Shown piece by piece: positions 52,631-61,374 of a stretch of DNA of 64,000 nt (its first letter is position 1; each line of letters starts with the position of its first letter). Under the pieces are notes generated by a model. It saw nothing but the letters and a program-made list of their open reading frames with translations, had not been told where the DNA came from and did no database searches. A program made the position numbers and the translations under genes. The stretch is from UMGS1370 sp046957575 (GTDB lineage Bacteria; Bacillota; Clostridia; Lachnospirales; Lachnospiraceae). The stretch spans positions 1 to 64,000 of the forward strand of contig JBKUOG010000015.1 of assembly GCA_046957575.1 (NCBI GenBank). The letters run 5' to 3'.

Positions 52631-54643
52631 ATGGAAGAGCAGAGACCAAATTCAGAACAGCTTTTAAAGCGGCTGCAGTATGAGGAACGGGAACAGAAAA
52701 AGAAAACCAGAGGAAAGCTGAAAATTTTTCTGGGATACGCAGCAGGCTGCGGAAAAACCTATGCTATGTTAAAAGCTGCTCATGAGGCAAAAAATCATGG
52801 TATAGATGTGGTTGCCGGCTACATTGAACCTCACGCCAGGCCGGATACCCAGGCGCTGACAAAGGGATTGGAAATTTTGCCGCCTTTGATGATAAACTAC
52901 AAAGGAGTCAATTTACGGGAATTTGATTTGGATGCTGCTTTAGAAAGAAAGCCGCAGCTGCTTCTGGTAGATGAACTGGCTCATACCAATGCGAAGGACT
53001 GCCGCAATGAAAAGCGGTATCAGGATGTAAAAGAACTTTTGCGGATGGGAATTAATGTCTACACCACCATTAATATTCAGCATCTGGAAAGCTTAAATGA
53101 TCTGGTGGGCAATATCACCCGCATTGATGTCAGGGAACGAATCCCGGATTCTGTATTTGACCATGCGGATCAGGTAGAAGTGATTGACATTGAGCCGGAA
53201 GAACTGATTGACCGTATGAAAGAGGGAAAGATTTATGGAAAGCAGCAGGCAGAGAGGGCACTCCACAATTTTTTCCGGAGAGAGAAGCTGGCTGCCCTTC
53301 GGGAAATTGCTCTTCGCCGGACCGCAGACCGGGTAAACCGGATTGCAGAAGAAGAGCGAAGCCTTCAGGACAATCAGGATTACCATACAGGAGAGCATAT
53401 TTTAGTCTGCATTACAGCCTCTCCATCCAGTGCAAAAGTAATCCGGACAGCTTCCAGATTGGCAGATGCATTCCATGGAAAACTGACCGGACTTTGCGTG
53501 GAAACGCCGAGCATGCAGGATGCAGACGAGAAGACAAAAGCAGCGCTTAGAAATAATCTGGAGATGGCAAAACTTCTGGGGGCCAGAATTGTGACTGTAT
53601 TCGGATCCGACGTGGCGGCTCAGATCGCCCAGTATGCCATTGTCAGCAATGTCTCTAAAATTGTAATCGGAAGGACCAACCATTTTACCATACATCCCCT
53701 TTACCGTTCCGAATTATTGGAAAAGCTGACCTATATGGCACCTAATATTGATGTGTACATCATCCCGGATATGCAGCATGCCAAACGGTACCGCCCCAAA
53801 AATGTAAGCAAACCATTTTCCGGGGACTGGCAGAAGACGGCAGCGGATTTTCTGCTGATTACAGGGATTATGTGTTTTGCAACACTTCTGGCCCTTTTGT
53901 TTCAGAACTGGGGATTTTCAGAGGCAAACACCATTATGCTGTACCTGTTGGGGGTGCTTGTGTCTTCATACCTGGCAAATCGGAAACTTTGTGCATTGTA
54001 TTCTGCTTTCATTAGTGTCCTTTTTTTTAATTTCTTTTTTACAGAGCCCTTTTACAGCTTAAAAGCCTATGATAAGAGCTACCCGGCTACTTTTTTCATG
54101 CTTTTTTTAGTGGGACTGTTTACCGGAACTTTAACAGCCAAAATGAAACGCCAGAATCTGGAAAGCGCAAAAACAGCATACCGGACTGAAATTTTGCTGG
54201 AGAACAGTCAGAAATTAAGGCGCTGTAAAACCAGGGAAGAGGTCTTTTTGCAGACAGCCATTCAGGTTCAGAAGCTTTTAAATCTGTCTGTTCTCATTTA
54301 TCCGGTAGGAGAAAATGATTTGCTGGAAGAGCCGATTTTATTTCCAAGAAAGGGGATGGAACTTTCCAAGCTTAAGACCTGTGTCAATACAAAAGAAAAG
54401 GGAGTGGCCCAGTGGGCAGTGGCCAACCATCACCGGGCCGGGGCCTGTACCCATACACTGCCGGACGCCATGGCCATGTATCTGCCCATCCAGGATGAAG
54501 AAAAAGTGAGAGGCGTAATGGGGATCTGGCTGGAGGAACGCAGGCCGATCCAGGAGTTTGAATACGGACTTTTAGTTGCCATACTCAATGAAACAGGAGT
54601 AAAGCTGCAAAATGGATTTCATCTTGTTTCTCAGTCGGTTTAA
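52631..54643 (+). CDS. KdpD-like sensor lacking the histidine-kinase domain
   Basis: A 670-residue protein with the N-terminal parts of KdpD: the KdpD ATP-binding domain (Walker A GYAAGCGKT near residues 36-44; LLVDELAHTNA near 113), a universal-stress-type domain (about 255-375), four membrane helices of the DUF4118 module (about 400-500), and a GAF domain (about 530-655). It ends there: no H-box, no ATP-grasping kinase domain and no downstream kdpE. The next gene is unrelated. In other Firmicutes the stress-type domain of KdpD binds cyclic di-AMP, so a non-kinase sensory or pump-regulating role is possible. Truncation is real in this sequence, with a normal stop overlapping nothing disruptive. 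Confidence 0.88.
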   Translation: MEEQRPNSEQLLKRLQYEEREQKKKTRGKLKIFLGYAAGCGKTYAMLKAAHEAKNHGIDVVAGYIEPHARPDTQALTKGLEILPPLMINYKGVNLREFDLDAALERKPQLLLVDELAHTNAKDCRNEKRYQDVKELLRMGINVYTTINIQHLESLNDLVGNITRIDVRERIPDSVFDHADQVEVIDIEPEELIDRMKEGKIYGKQQAERALHNFFRREKLAALREIALRRTADRVNRIAEEERSLQDNQDYHTGEHILVCITASPSSAKVIRTASRLADAFHGKLTGLCVETPSMQDADEKTKAALRNNLEMAKLLGARIVTVFGSDVAAQIAQYAIVSNVSKIVIGRTNHFTIHPLYRSELLEKLTYMAPNIDVYIIPDMQHAKRYRPKNVSKPFSGDWQKTAADFLLITGIMCFATLLALLFQNWGFSEANTIMLYLLGVLVSSYLANRKLCALYSAFISVLFFNFFFTEPFYSLKAYDKSYPATFFMLFLVGLFTGTLTAKMKRQNLESAKTAYRTEILLENSQKLRRCKTREEVFLQTAIQVQKLLNLSVLIYPVGENDLLEEPILFPRKGMELSKLKTCVNTKEKGVAQWAVANHHRAGACTHTLPDAMAMYLPIQDEEKVRGVMGIWLEERRPIQEFEYGLLVAILNETGVKLQNGFHLVSQSV

Positions 54644-54681
54644 TGGTATCATGGGATCAGAAACTTTTTAAGGAGAGAGCG

Positions 54682-56301
54682 ATGAAACGTTTATTGATAC
54701 TGGGAGCCGGCGGATTTGGACAGATGGTAAAAGAGACAGCCCTGATGCTTGGCTATGAAGAGGTCCTGTTTTTGGATGATGCGGCCAAAGGTCCGGATGT
54801 GATTGGAAAGTGCTGCGATTATAGTATTAAGCATGGAGAATATCAGGCGGCGGCAGCGGCCTTTGGCAATAACCGCACCCGTCTGTACTGGACGGATAAG
54901 CTTTTAGAAGAAGGCTATGAAGTGCCGGCCATAGTTCATCCATCTGCCGCAGTCAGCCCAAGCGCTGTGCTGGAGCCGGGCTGTTTTATTATGCAGAGAG
55001 CAGTTGTAAACACTCATACAAGAATTGAACGAGCCGCTCTGATTAACAGCGGCGCAGTGGTGGATCATGATTCGGTAGTAAAAGCAGGCGCTCATGTATG
55101 CCTTGGCAGTATTGTAAAGGCGGACTGCACCATTGAATCCGGCAGAAAAATAGAAGCCGGGGAGGTTGTTTTTTCTACAAGGCGGAAGATAGAAGGCGCG
55201 GACAGCCGTTCTCTGGAAGACGCTGTGTATGCATTTGGGTTCGGAAAACGGTGCAGTTATGTGAAGCCCTTCGGAGAAGGCCATATCAACGAGACATATG
55301 CAGTTTATATGCCGGATGAAAATGGGGTTGACGAGCCCTTTTATGTGCTTCAGAGAATCAACATTCATGTATTTAAAAAACCGGAGCAGGTTATGGAAAA
55401 CATTTTTGGCGTAACCGAGTACCTGCGCGGTGTGATTCGCCAGGAAGGCGGAGATTTGGATCGGGAAACTCTGTCTTACATTAAGACAAAGAATGGAGAG
55501 CCGTATTTCGAGGATGATGAGGGTCAGCCCTGGCGCTGTCTCAACTATGTTTCCAATTCCGTCTGCTATCAATTGGTGGAAAAACCGGAACAATTTTACC
55601 AGTCAGCCAGAAGTTTTGGACATTTTCTAAAACAACTGGGCGATTATCCGGCAGAAAGTCTTTATGAGACAATCCCTAAGTTTCATGATACGGTAAAGCG
55701 CTTTCAGGATTTTGAGTCGGCTGTCAAAAAGGATGTGAAAAACAGGGGACGTATGTGCCAGCCGGAGATCGAGTTTGCTCTTGCCAGAAAAGAGGACTGC
55801 GGCGTGTTGATGGGGCAGCTAAATGCAGGTATTCTGCCTCTTCGGGTCACTCACAACGACACAAAGCTTAACAACATTTTGTTTGATGCAGACACAGGAA
55901 AAGGTCTTTGTATTATTGACCTGGATACCATTATGCCGGGACTGGCTGCCAATGACTTCGGCGATTCTATCCGTTTCGGTGCTTCCACAGCAGAAGAGGA
56001 TGAGACGGATCTGGACAAGGTTCATTTTGACATTGGTCTGTATGAACTATATGTAAAAGGCTATATGGAGATGGCAAAAGATGTGCTGACACAGGCGGAA
56101 ATCGAAAGTCTTCCCTGGGGCGCAAGATTAATGACGTTTGAGTGCGGGATTCGCTTTCTGGCAGACTATCTGCAGGGGGATGTTTATTTCAAAACAGCTT
56201 ATCCGGAACACAATCTGGTCCGCGCAAGAACCCAGTTTCAGCTTGTACGGGAAATGGAAGAGCAGTTTGAAAAAATGTGCGAAATTGTGAAAAGATATTA
56301 A
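54682..56301 (+). CDS. Fusion of NeuD/PglD-like acyltransferase and N-acetylhexosamine-kinase-like domain
   Basis: A 539-residue two-domain protein. Residues 1-185 begin with a Rossmann-like LLILGAGGFGQMVKETA and continue with left-handed hexapeptide repeats. These contain the acceptor histidine in NSGAVVDHDSVVKAGAHV, as in PglD/NeuD sugar N- or O-acyltransferases. From about residue 195 the fold is an aminoglycoside-phosphotransferase-type kinase close to NahK: FGEGHINETYAVY, the catalytic loop LRVTHNDTKLNNILFD, and the metal motif IIDLDTIMPG. NahK phosphorylates N-acetylhexosamines at C1. The ATG at 54682, behind AAGGAG, is chosen over one overlapping the KdpD stop. No sugar genes adjoin it. 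Confidence 0.85.
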   Translation: MKRLLILGAGGFGQMVKETALMLGYEEVLFLDDAAKGPDVIGKCCDYSIKHGEYQAAAAAFGNNRTRLYWTDKLLEEGYEVPAIVHPSAAVSPSAVLEPGCFIMQRAVVNTHTRIERAALINSGAVVDHDSVVKAGAHVCLGSIVKADCTIESGRKIEAGEVVFSTRRKIEGADSRSLEDAVYAFGFGKRCSYVKPFGEGHINETYAVYMPDENGVDEPFYVLQRINIHVFKKPEQVMENIFGVTEYLRGVIRQEGGDLDRETLSYIKTKNGEPYFEDDEGQPWRCLNYVSNSVCYQLVEKPEQFYQSARSFGHFLKQLGDYPAESLYETIPKFHDTVKRFQDFESAVKKDVKNRGRMCQPEIEFALARKEDCGVLMGQLNAGILPLRVTHNDTKLNNILFDADTGKGLCIIDLDTIMPGLAANDFGDSIRFGASTAEEDETDLDKVHFDIGLYELYVKGYMEMAKDVLTQAEIESLPWGARLMTFECGIRFLADYLQGDVYFKTAYPEHNLVRARTQFQLVREMEEQFEKMCEIVKRY

Positions 56302-56349
56302 TCAAGTGACTGCAGCATTCGTGTTGAATCAAAACATTTGTTTCACAAG

Positions 56350-56399
56350 AAGGGGCTACGCTTTAACGATTGGTAAATCGTGAAGCGGCAGCTCCTTTT
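56350..56399 (+). terminator. Long interrupted hairpin after the fusion gene
   Basis: AAGGGGCT, CGCTT and ACGATT on the left pair in turn with AAATCGT, AGCG and AGCTCCTTTT on the right around a GGT loop, with two small internal bulges. It ends in TTTT and probably terminates the kdp or fusion transcript. Confidence 0.6.
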
Positions 56400-56468
56400 A
56401 AATTGTAACAGTTCAGCCTTGTCATTTATAATTTGGCCGATGCCACAACATTTTTTATTCCTGGATTC

Positions 56469-56532
56469 TTGACAAAAGTCTGATTTCGGACTATAATATA
56501 GAACAATTCTAAAATAATCCGATTTCGGACTA
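56469..56532 (+). promoter_or_regulatory. Promoter and repeated operator of marR-MATE
   Basis: A perfect TTGACA (56469-56474), a 17-nt spacer and a perfect TATAAT (56492-56497). The 12-mer GATTTCGGACTA occurs twice in the same orientation, at 56482-56493 (inside the spacer and -10) and at 56521-56532 (after the start site). A regulator bound to both would shut the promoter, which suits autorepression by the MarR protein. Confidence 0.75.
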
Positions 56533-56565
56533 ATTAGTATAATTGGAAAAAAGGAGACAAAAAAT

Positions 56566-57054
56566 GTGAATGAGCGGCCGGTAGATAAATTTCTTCGGGA
56601 ATATAATCAGATTTTTAAGGAGAATAACGATCTGTATCGGGGAGCAGCAAAGGCGCTTGGCTTATCGGATACAGCGTTCTGGATTTTGTATACACTACAG
56701 GACAGCCATGGTATGGCAACACAGAGAGAAGTTTGCAGTATGCTTTACGAACCCAAACAGACTATTAACTCTGCGCTGAAAAAGCTGGAAGCAGAAGGGA
56801 GTATTGAGCAGGTTCAGGGGAAGGACCGAAGAAGCAAATTGGTAAAGCTGACAGAACCGGGCATCCGGCTTGCAGCTAAGACAGCAGATGTGGTGATGGA
56901 TGCAGAATACCGGGCATTTGGCAATATGCCAGAGTCAGAAAGAGAACAGCTTCTGCACTTGTTTTCCGTTTACACAAAAAATCTGAAAAAAGAAATGGAA
57001 ACTTCCGGCCTGATCAGTCAGAAAAAGAAGGAAAGGGACAGTAAGAAAAAATGA
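56566..57054 (+). CDS. MarR-family transcriptional regulator
   Basis: A 162-residue winged-helix regulator. The DNA-binding core spans about residues 30-105, with TQREVCSMLYEPKQTINSAL as the helix-turn-helix and GKDRRSKLVKLT as the wing. The start is GTG, placed by AAGGAG; the ATG two bases earlier runs straight into a stop codon. It overlaps the efflux gene by 4 nt (ATGA), so the two are co-expressed. The doubled 12-mer at its promoter is the likely binding site. Confidence 0.9.
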   Translation: MNERPVDKFLREYNQIFKENNDLYRGAAKALGLSDTAFWILYTLQDSHGMATQREVCSMLYEPKQTINSALKKLEAEGSIEQVQGKDRRSKLVKLTEPGIRLAAKTADVVMDAEYRAFGNMPESEREQLLHLFSVYTKNLKKEMETSGLISQKKKERDSKKK

Positions 57055-58385
57055 AACAGTCAATTCAGTTATCGGAACATTTTACTTATAAAAAATTATT
57101 CCGGTTTTGCGTGCCGTCTATTATTATGATGGTCTTTACCTCTATCTATGGCGTGGTAGACGGACTTTTTGTATCAAACTTTGTGGGAAAAACTTCTTTT
57201 GCCGCAATTAATTTGGTTATGCCTTTTATTATGGTTCTGGGCGGAATCGGCTTTATGATTGGAACCGGAGGCAGCGCGCTGGTGGCAAAGACTCTGGGAG
57301 AGGGGAAAAAGGAGCAGGCTCACCGGTACTTCACTATGATGATTTACCTGACTTTGATTTTAGGTGTTCTCTCATCTGTAGTTGGAATCGTATTTATCCG
57401 CCCGATTGCCATGTTCTTAGGAGCAACAGAAGGAATGCTTCAGGAATGTGTGATTTACACCCGCTCTGTACTGTTTTTCAACACTGCATTTATGCTGCAG
57501 AACGTATTTCAGAGTTTCCTGATTACAGCAGAAAAGCCGAAACTGGGACTGGCGGCTACAGTTGCAGCCGGTATTACCAACATGGTGTTGGATGCCCTGT
57601 TTATTGCAGTGTTTCACTGGGGTGTGGCAGGAGCGGCCATTGCCACTGGAATCAGTCAGTGTGTCGGCGGCATTCTGCCTTTGATTTATTTCCTTCGCCC
57701 CAACAGCAGCCTTTTACAGCTAAAGAAAACCAGGCTGGAAGCCAGTCCTCTGATTAAAGCCTGCATCAACGGATCTTCAGAACTGATGACCAATATTTCC
57801 TCATCCATTGTCAGCATGCTGTATAATTTCCAGTTGATTCGGTTTGCAGGGGAAAACGGAGTGGCAGCTTACGGTGTACTCATGTATGTCCAGTTTATTT
57901 TTATTGCCATTTTCATCGGATATTCCATTGGAACTGCACCCATTATAGGCTACCACTATGGGGCTGGAAATCACAGTGAACTAAAAAATATGCTGAAAAA
58001 AAGCCTTCTTATTATGGGAACCATAGGCGTAATTATGATGGGACTGGCACAAGTTTTAGCAGGCCCTCTGGCCCGGATTTTCGTAGGATATGATCCGGAA
58101 CTGCTGGCCATGACCAGACATGCATTTCAGGTATTTTCCTTTGCCTTTGTTTTATCAGGCATTAATATTTTTGTTTCTTCCTTTTTTACAGCTCTTAACA
58201 ACGGAGGCGTGTCAGCAGCCGTATCCTTTTTGCGGACTTTGGTGTTTCAATTGCTGTCTGTATTGATTTTGCCGATATTTTTAGGAATTGATGGAATCTG
58301 GCTGGCAATTACGGTAGCAGAAATCTGCGCGTTTCTGATCTCCATGCTGTTTTTGCTTGTAAAAAGAAAGAAATACCATTATTGA
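57051..58385 (+). CDS. MATE-family efflux transporter
   Basis: A 444-residue multidrug and toxin extrusion antiporter with 12 helices in two related halves. It begins with the family start FTYKKLFRFCVPSIIMMVFT, with VDGLFVSNFVG near residue 37 and GIGFMIGTGGSALVAKTLGE near residue 65. It exports organic cations or drugs using Na+ or H+. It is coupled to the MarR gene, which probably relieves repression when substrate is present. Confidence 0.93.
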   Translation: MKQSIQLSEHFTYKKLFRFCVPSIIMMVFTSIYGVVDGLFVSNFVGKTSFAAINLVMPFIMVLGGIGFMIGTGGSALVAKTLGEGKKEQAHRYFTMMIYLTLILGVLSSVVGIVFIRPIAMFLGATEGMLQECVIYTRSVLFFNTAFMLQNVFQSFLITAEKPKLGLAATVAAGITNMVLDALFIAVFHWGVAGAAIATGISQCVGGILPLIYFLRPNSSLLQLKKTRLEASPLIKACINGSSELMTNISSSIVSMLYNFQLIRFAGENGVAAYGVLMYVQFIFIAIFIGYSIGTAPIIGYHYGAGNHSELKNMLKKSLLIMGTIGVIMMGLAQVLAGPLARIFVGYDPELLAMTRHAFQVFSFAFVLSGINIFVSSFFTALNNGGVSAAVSFLRTLVFQLLSVLILPIFLGIDGIWLAITVAEICAFLISMLFLLVKRKKYHY

Positions 58386-58432
58386 TTTTTTAAACAAAAG
58401 ATACAAAGTACTTTATAATAAGCTGCAAATGG

Positions 58433-58460
58433 TTGACAAAATATACAATTTCGTGATAAT
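58433..58460 (+). promoter_or_regulatory. Promoter of the metallo-hydrolase lipoprotein gene
   Basis: A perfect TTGACA (58433-58438), a 16-nt spacer and GATAAT (58455-58460), 60 nt before the start codon. Confidence 0.6.
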
Positions 58461-58520
58461 CTGATAATATAATTTTTCGCCTGTTTGAACAGAAAATGAC
58501 TTGAATGGAGGCTTATCAGA

Positions 58521-59585
58521 ATGAAACGAAAACCAGGTTTAAAACAAATGGGAATTGCTTTGCTGGCAGCGCTTTATTTAACAGGCTGCGGCGGAAAAGC
58601 GGCTCAGACACAAGCATCAGCAGAGCAGACTGCCGGGACAGACACAGTCCAGACTGAGGCGGCCGGTCAGGAGACATCCGGCCAGATAGAAGAGACAGAA
58701 GAGACTGAAGCGGCTGCCAATGTGGATCGGTATCAGGAGATTGTGGATCGCAGCCAGGATGAAGGCAAACTGACTGCTTATTTTCTGAACTTAGAGACAG
58801 AGCCGGACGCAGAAGATAAGGCAGGAGATTCTACGATTTTGATTTCTCCAGATGGTAAAGTTATGCTCTTAGATGCTGGTCACCCAGATGCAGGCGATAT
58901 GGTGGTTCAGGCATTAAAGGATTTAGGGGTTGAAAAGATTGACTACCTGGTGGCATCCCACCCTCATATCGATCACATTGGCGGGATTCCGGAGGTGGCG
59001 GAGGCATTTCCAATAGGGGAGAGCTACCGCTCCTATGTCGAGTACACTACAAACACCTATGACAATTATGTGGCTGCGCTGGAAAAAAGCGGTGCCGAAA
59101 GCCATTTTTTAAAAACAGGGGATGTATTCCAGTTCGGAGAACAGGTACAGGTAGAAGTATTAGGACCTGGAGAGGATATTCAGTATCCGGATGGGTTTCC
59201 GGACAACAGCACAGAATTTTTAAATAACAATTCGCTTACCTTAAAGTTTACATACGGAGAGTCTACTGCGCTGTTTGGCGGAGATTTGTACCTTCCACAG
59301 GAGAGGGATTATGTAGAACAATATGGGGAAAAGCTGCAAAGCGATCTGGTAAAAGCTAATCACCATGGCAAAGATACTTCTAATTCTAAAAAATGGATTA
59401 AGGCAGTATCTCCCCAGGTGGCGGTTGCCATGAACGATAAAGCGCCTAATATGACAGTTTGTGAAAATTTTAAGAAAGAGGGGGCTCAGTACCATCACAC
59501 ATTTTATGACGGGGTGGTAAAAGTCCGGATGGATGATAAAAAGAATCTGGAAGTAATCGACCAGAAAGACAGCTTTTTGAATTGA
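58521..59585 (+). CDS. Secreted metallo-beta-lactamase-fold lipoprotein, ComEC-like
   Basis: A 354-residue lipoprotein. The signal sequence ends in the lipobox LTGC (cysteine near residue 23), followed by a long Gln/Glu/Thr-rich linker. The globular domain has the metal motif ASHPHIDHIGG near residue 145, LFGGDLY near 253, and a later histidine in KANHHGKDTSNS near 277. It resembles the soluble C-terminal hydrolase domain of the DNA-uptake protein ComEC, present here without the channel. Substrate outside the cell is unknown. It is monocistronic. Confidence 0.87.
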   Translation: MKRKPGLKQMGIALLAALYLTGCGGKAAQTQASAEQTAGTDTVQTEAAGQETSGQIEETEETEAAANVDRYQEIVDRSQDEGKLTAYFLNLETEPDAEDKAGDSTILISPDGKVMLLDAGHPDAGDMVVQALKDLGVEKIDYLVASHPHIDHIGGIPEVAEAFPIGESYRSYVEYTTNTYDNYVAALEKSGAESHFLKTGDVFQFGEQVQVEVLGPGEDIQYPDGFPDNSTEFLNNNSLTLKFTYGESTALFGGDLYLPQERDYVEQYGEKLQSDLVKANHHGKDTSNSKKWIKAVSPQVAVAMNDKAPNMTVCENFKKEGAQYHHTFYDGVVKVRMDDKKNLEVIDQKDSFLN

Positions 59586-59648
59586 TGGAAAATGGTGATA
59601 ACCGAGAAAAGCTGCCATTGGCAGATTTTCCGGATGCCTGGCAACTAG

Positions 59649-59691
59649 AAAGAGGGACGGGAGACCAAAGAATGGTTTCCGTCCTCTTTTT
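59649..59691 (+). terminator. Terminator after the metallo-hydrolase gene
   Basis: AAAGAGGGACGG pairs with CCGTCCTCTTT with one bulged G, followed by TTTT. Confidence 0.75.
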
Positions 59692-59748
59692 ATCATCTTC
59701 TGCCGGATCCTGACATATACATAATGGAAAGAACTGCTGGAGGCAGTT

Positions 59749-60885
59749 ATGATAATTTACGTAGTGAAAGAGGGAGATACCATCCATTCCATTGCTTCTG
59801 CTGCCGGTATTTCGGCGGCAGAGATTGCAGGTGATAATCAAATCCTTTATCCATATCCGCTGGCCGTAGGTCAGGCACTTTATCTTGCGGGGAAGAAGCC
59901 TTCTCCTGACCCAAGGCGCCTTTTTTCTTTTGGTTATGCATATCCGTTTATCCATTACAGAATCCTCAACGAGACACTGCCGTTTTTAAGCGCCCTTTAC
60001 GTATTTTCTTATGGATTTACGAAAGAAGGACATTTAATTCCCCCTGCATCAGACGATGCCTGGATGATAGAAGAGGCAAAAGAAGCCCGGACTGCTCCTG
60101 TGCTTACCCTGACTCCGCTGGGAGAGGATGGAAGATTTAACAATCACCTGGTATCCGAATTGGTGAGAAATCCTGACGTTTCCCAGAGACTGATTTGGGA
60201 ATTGGGACGGACTATGCAGGAAAAGGGATTTCGGGGATTGGACATTGATTTTGAATACGTTCTGGCAGAAGACAGGGAACGGTTTGCGGATTTTGTAAGC
60301 CAGGCCAGAAAGACTTTAAATTTATTTGGATATTCGGTTTCAGTGGCTCTGCCTCCTAAGACTTCTGCGGACCAGAAAGGACTCTTGTATGAGGGGATTG
60401 ATTATGGACTTTTGGGGAAGGCCGCCAATTACGTAATGCTGATGACCTATGAGTGGGGATACAGTCAGGGACCGCCTATGGCAGTGGCTCCTATTCACAT
60501 GGTTCGCAGGGTAGTGGATTATGCAGTAACCGAAATTCCAAGAGAAAAGATCTGCCTGGGGATTCCCAATTATGGGTATGACTGGCCCCTTCCTTTTAAA
60601 CAGGGGGTGACAAGGGCGAAGACTATATCCAATGTGGAAGCAGTCCGTCTGGCAGTGGAGCAGGGGGCGGAGATTAAATTTGACGAGACTGCCAAATCTC
60701 CTTATTTTCGCTACAGTCAAAACGGGACAGAACATGAAGTGTGGTTTGAAGATGTGCGGAGTATACTGGCCAAATTTGAACTGATTAAAGAGTATGGACT
60801 TCTGGGAGCGGGATATTGGCAGTTGATGAACTACTTTCGGGCCAACTGGCTGATGATGGATGAAATGTTTCAAATTGTAACTTGA
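59749..60885 (+). CDS. LysM-GH18 protein, YaaH/SleL-like
   Basis: A 378-residue protein with one LysM peptidoglycan-binding repeat (residues 1-48, VVKEGDTIHSIASAAGI) followed by a glycoside hydrolase 18 barrel. The catalytic motif GLDIDFEYV (near residue 163) keeps the acid glutamate. MTYEWGYSQGPPMAVAPI near 226 and the closing GAGYWQLMN are typical of spore cortex-lytic N-acetylglucosaminidases such as YaaH and SleL. There is no signal peptide, as in spore-coat-associated relatives. This hints at a spore former. GGAGG precedes the ATG. Confidence 0.9.
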   Translation: MIIYVVKEGDTIHSIASAAGISAAEIAGDNQILYPYPLAVGQALYLAGKKPSPDPRRLFSFGYAYPFIHYRILNETLPFLSALYVFSYGFTKEGHLIPPASDDAWMIEEAKEARTAPVLTLTPLGEDGRFNNHLVSELVRNPDVSQRLIWELGRTMQEKGFRGLDIDFEYVLAEDRERFADFVSQARKTLNLFGYSVSVALPPKTSADQKGLLYEGIDYGLLGKAANYVMLMTYEWGYSQGPPMAVAPIHMVRRVVDYAVTEIPREKICLGIPNYGYDWPLPFKQGVTRAKTISNVEAVRLAVEQGAEIKFDETAKSPYFRYSQNGTEHEVWFEDVRSILAKFELIKEYGLLGAGYWQLMNYFRANWLMMDEMFQIVT

Positions 60886-60891
60886 CCATTT

Positions 60892-60919
60892 TTGTCAAAT
60901 GTTATAAGATTACTATAAC
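60892..60919 (+). promoter_or_regulatory. Promoter and dyad before the GntR-mcsAB-clpC operon
   Basis: TTGTCA (60892-60897), a 16-nt spacer and TATAAC (60914-60919). The dyad GTTATA (60901-60906) and TATAAC (60914-60919) straddles the -10, and another TTATAAC follows at 60922. These repeats are a candidate operator for the GntR protein. The direct tandem heptads expected for CtsR are not present. Confidence 0.5.
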
Positions 60920-60944
60920 AGTTATAACGAAAGATGGTGATAAC

Positions 60945-61331
60945 ATGCTCTGGAAAATTGATTTCAGCAGTGATGAAGCTTTGTATCTGCAGCTATGCAA
61001 TCAAATCATTATGGATATTGCGGCAGATACGCTGCGGGACGGAGATTCTCTTCCGTCTGTCCGTCAGTTGGCTGACAATATCGGGATTAATATGCATACA
61101 GTCAATAAAGCGTATGCAGTATTAAAACAGGAAGGTTTTGTGAAACTGGACAGGAGAAAGGGAGCGTTTATCTGTCTGGATATAGACAAGATGCAGGCAT
61201 TAGAAGAGATGCGTCAGGATCTGGAAGTTGTCCTTGCCAGGGGGATCTGCCGAAATGTAAGCAGAAAAGAGGCTCACCAGCTTCTGGATGAGGTTTTTGA
61301 CAGCTATACGAAAAATGACAGGGAAATTTAA
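60945..61331 (+). CDS. GntR-family regulator, YtrA-like
   Basis: A 128-residue regulator with an N-terminal winged helix (LYLQLCNQIIMDIAADTLRD, then LPSVRQLADNIGINMHTVNK at about residues 36-55) and a short helical tail. The ATG at 60945 gives the family start MLWKIDFSSDEALY; a longer frame would begin inside the GH18 stop. It is the first gene before mcsA, mcsB and clpC, where the repressor CtsR usually sits. Control of the operon through the TATAAC repeats is inference. Confidence 0.88.
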   Translation: MLWKIDFSSDEALYLQLCNQIIMDIAADTLRDGDSLPSVRQLADNIGINMHTVNKAYAVLKQEGFVKLDRRKGAFICLDIDKMQALEEMRQDLEVVLARGICRNVSRKEAHQLLDEVFDSYTKNDREI

Positions 61332-61374
61332 TCATTTTGCGAAAGGCAGGGTGGTTTTTCAAGGAGGATAATCT

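Noticed and set aside
60882..60899. CtsR operator at TTGACC and GTCAAA
   Set aside because: The two parts are inverted rather than tandem heptads, and the spacing does not match CtsR sites.
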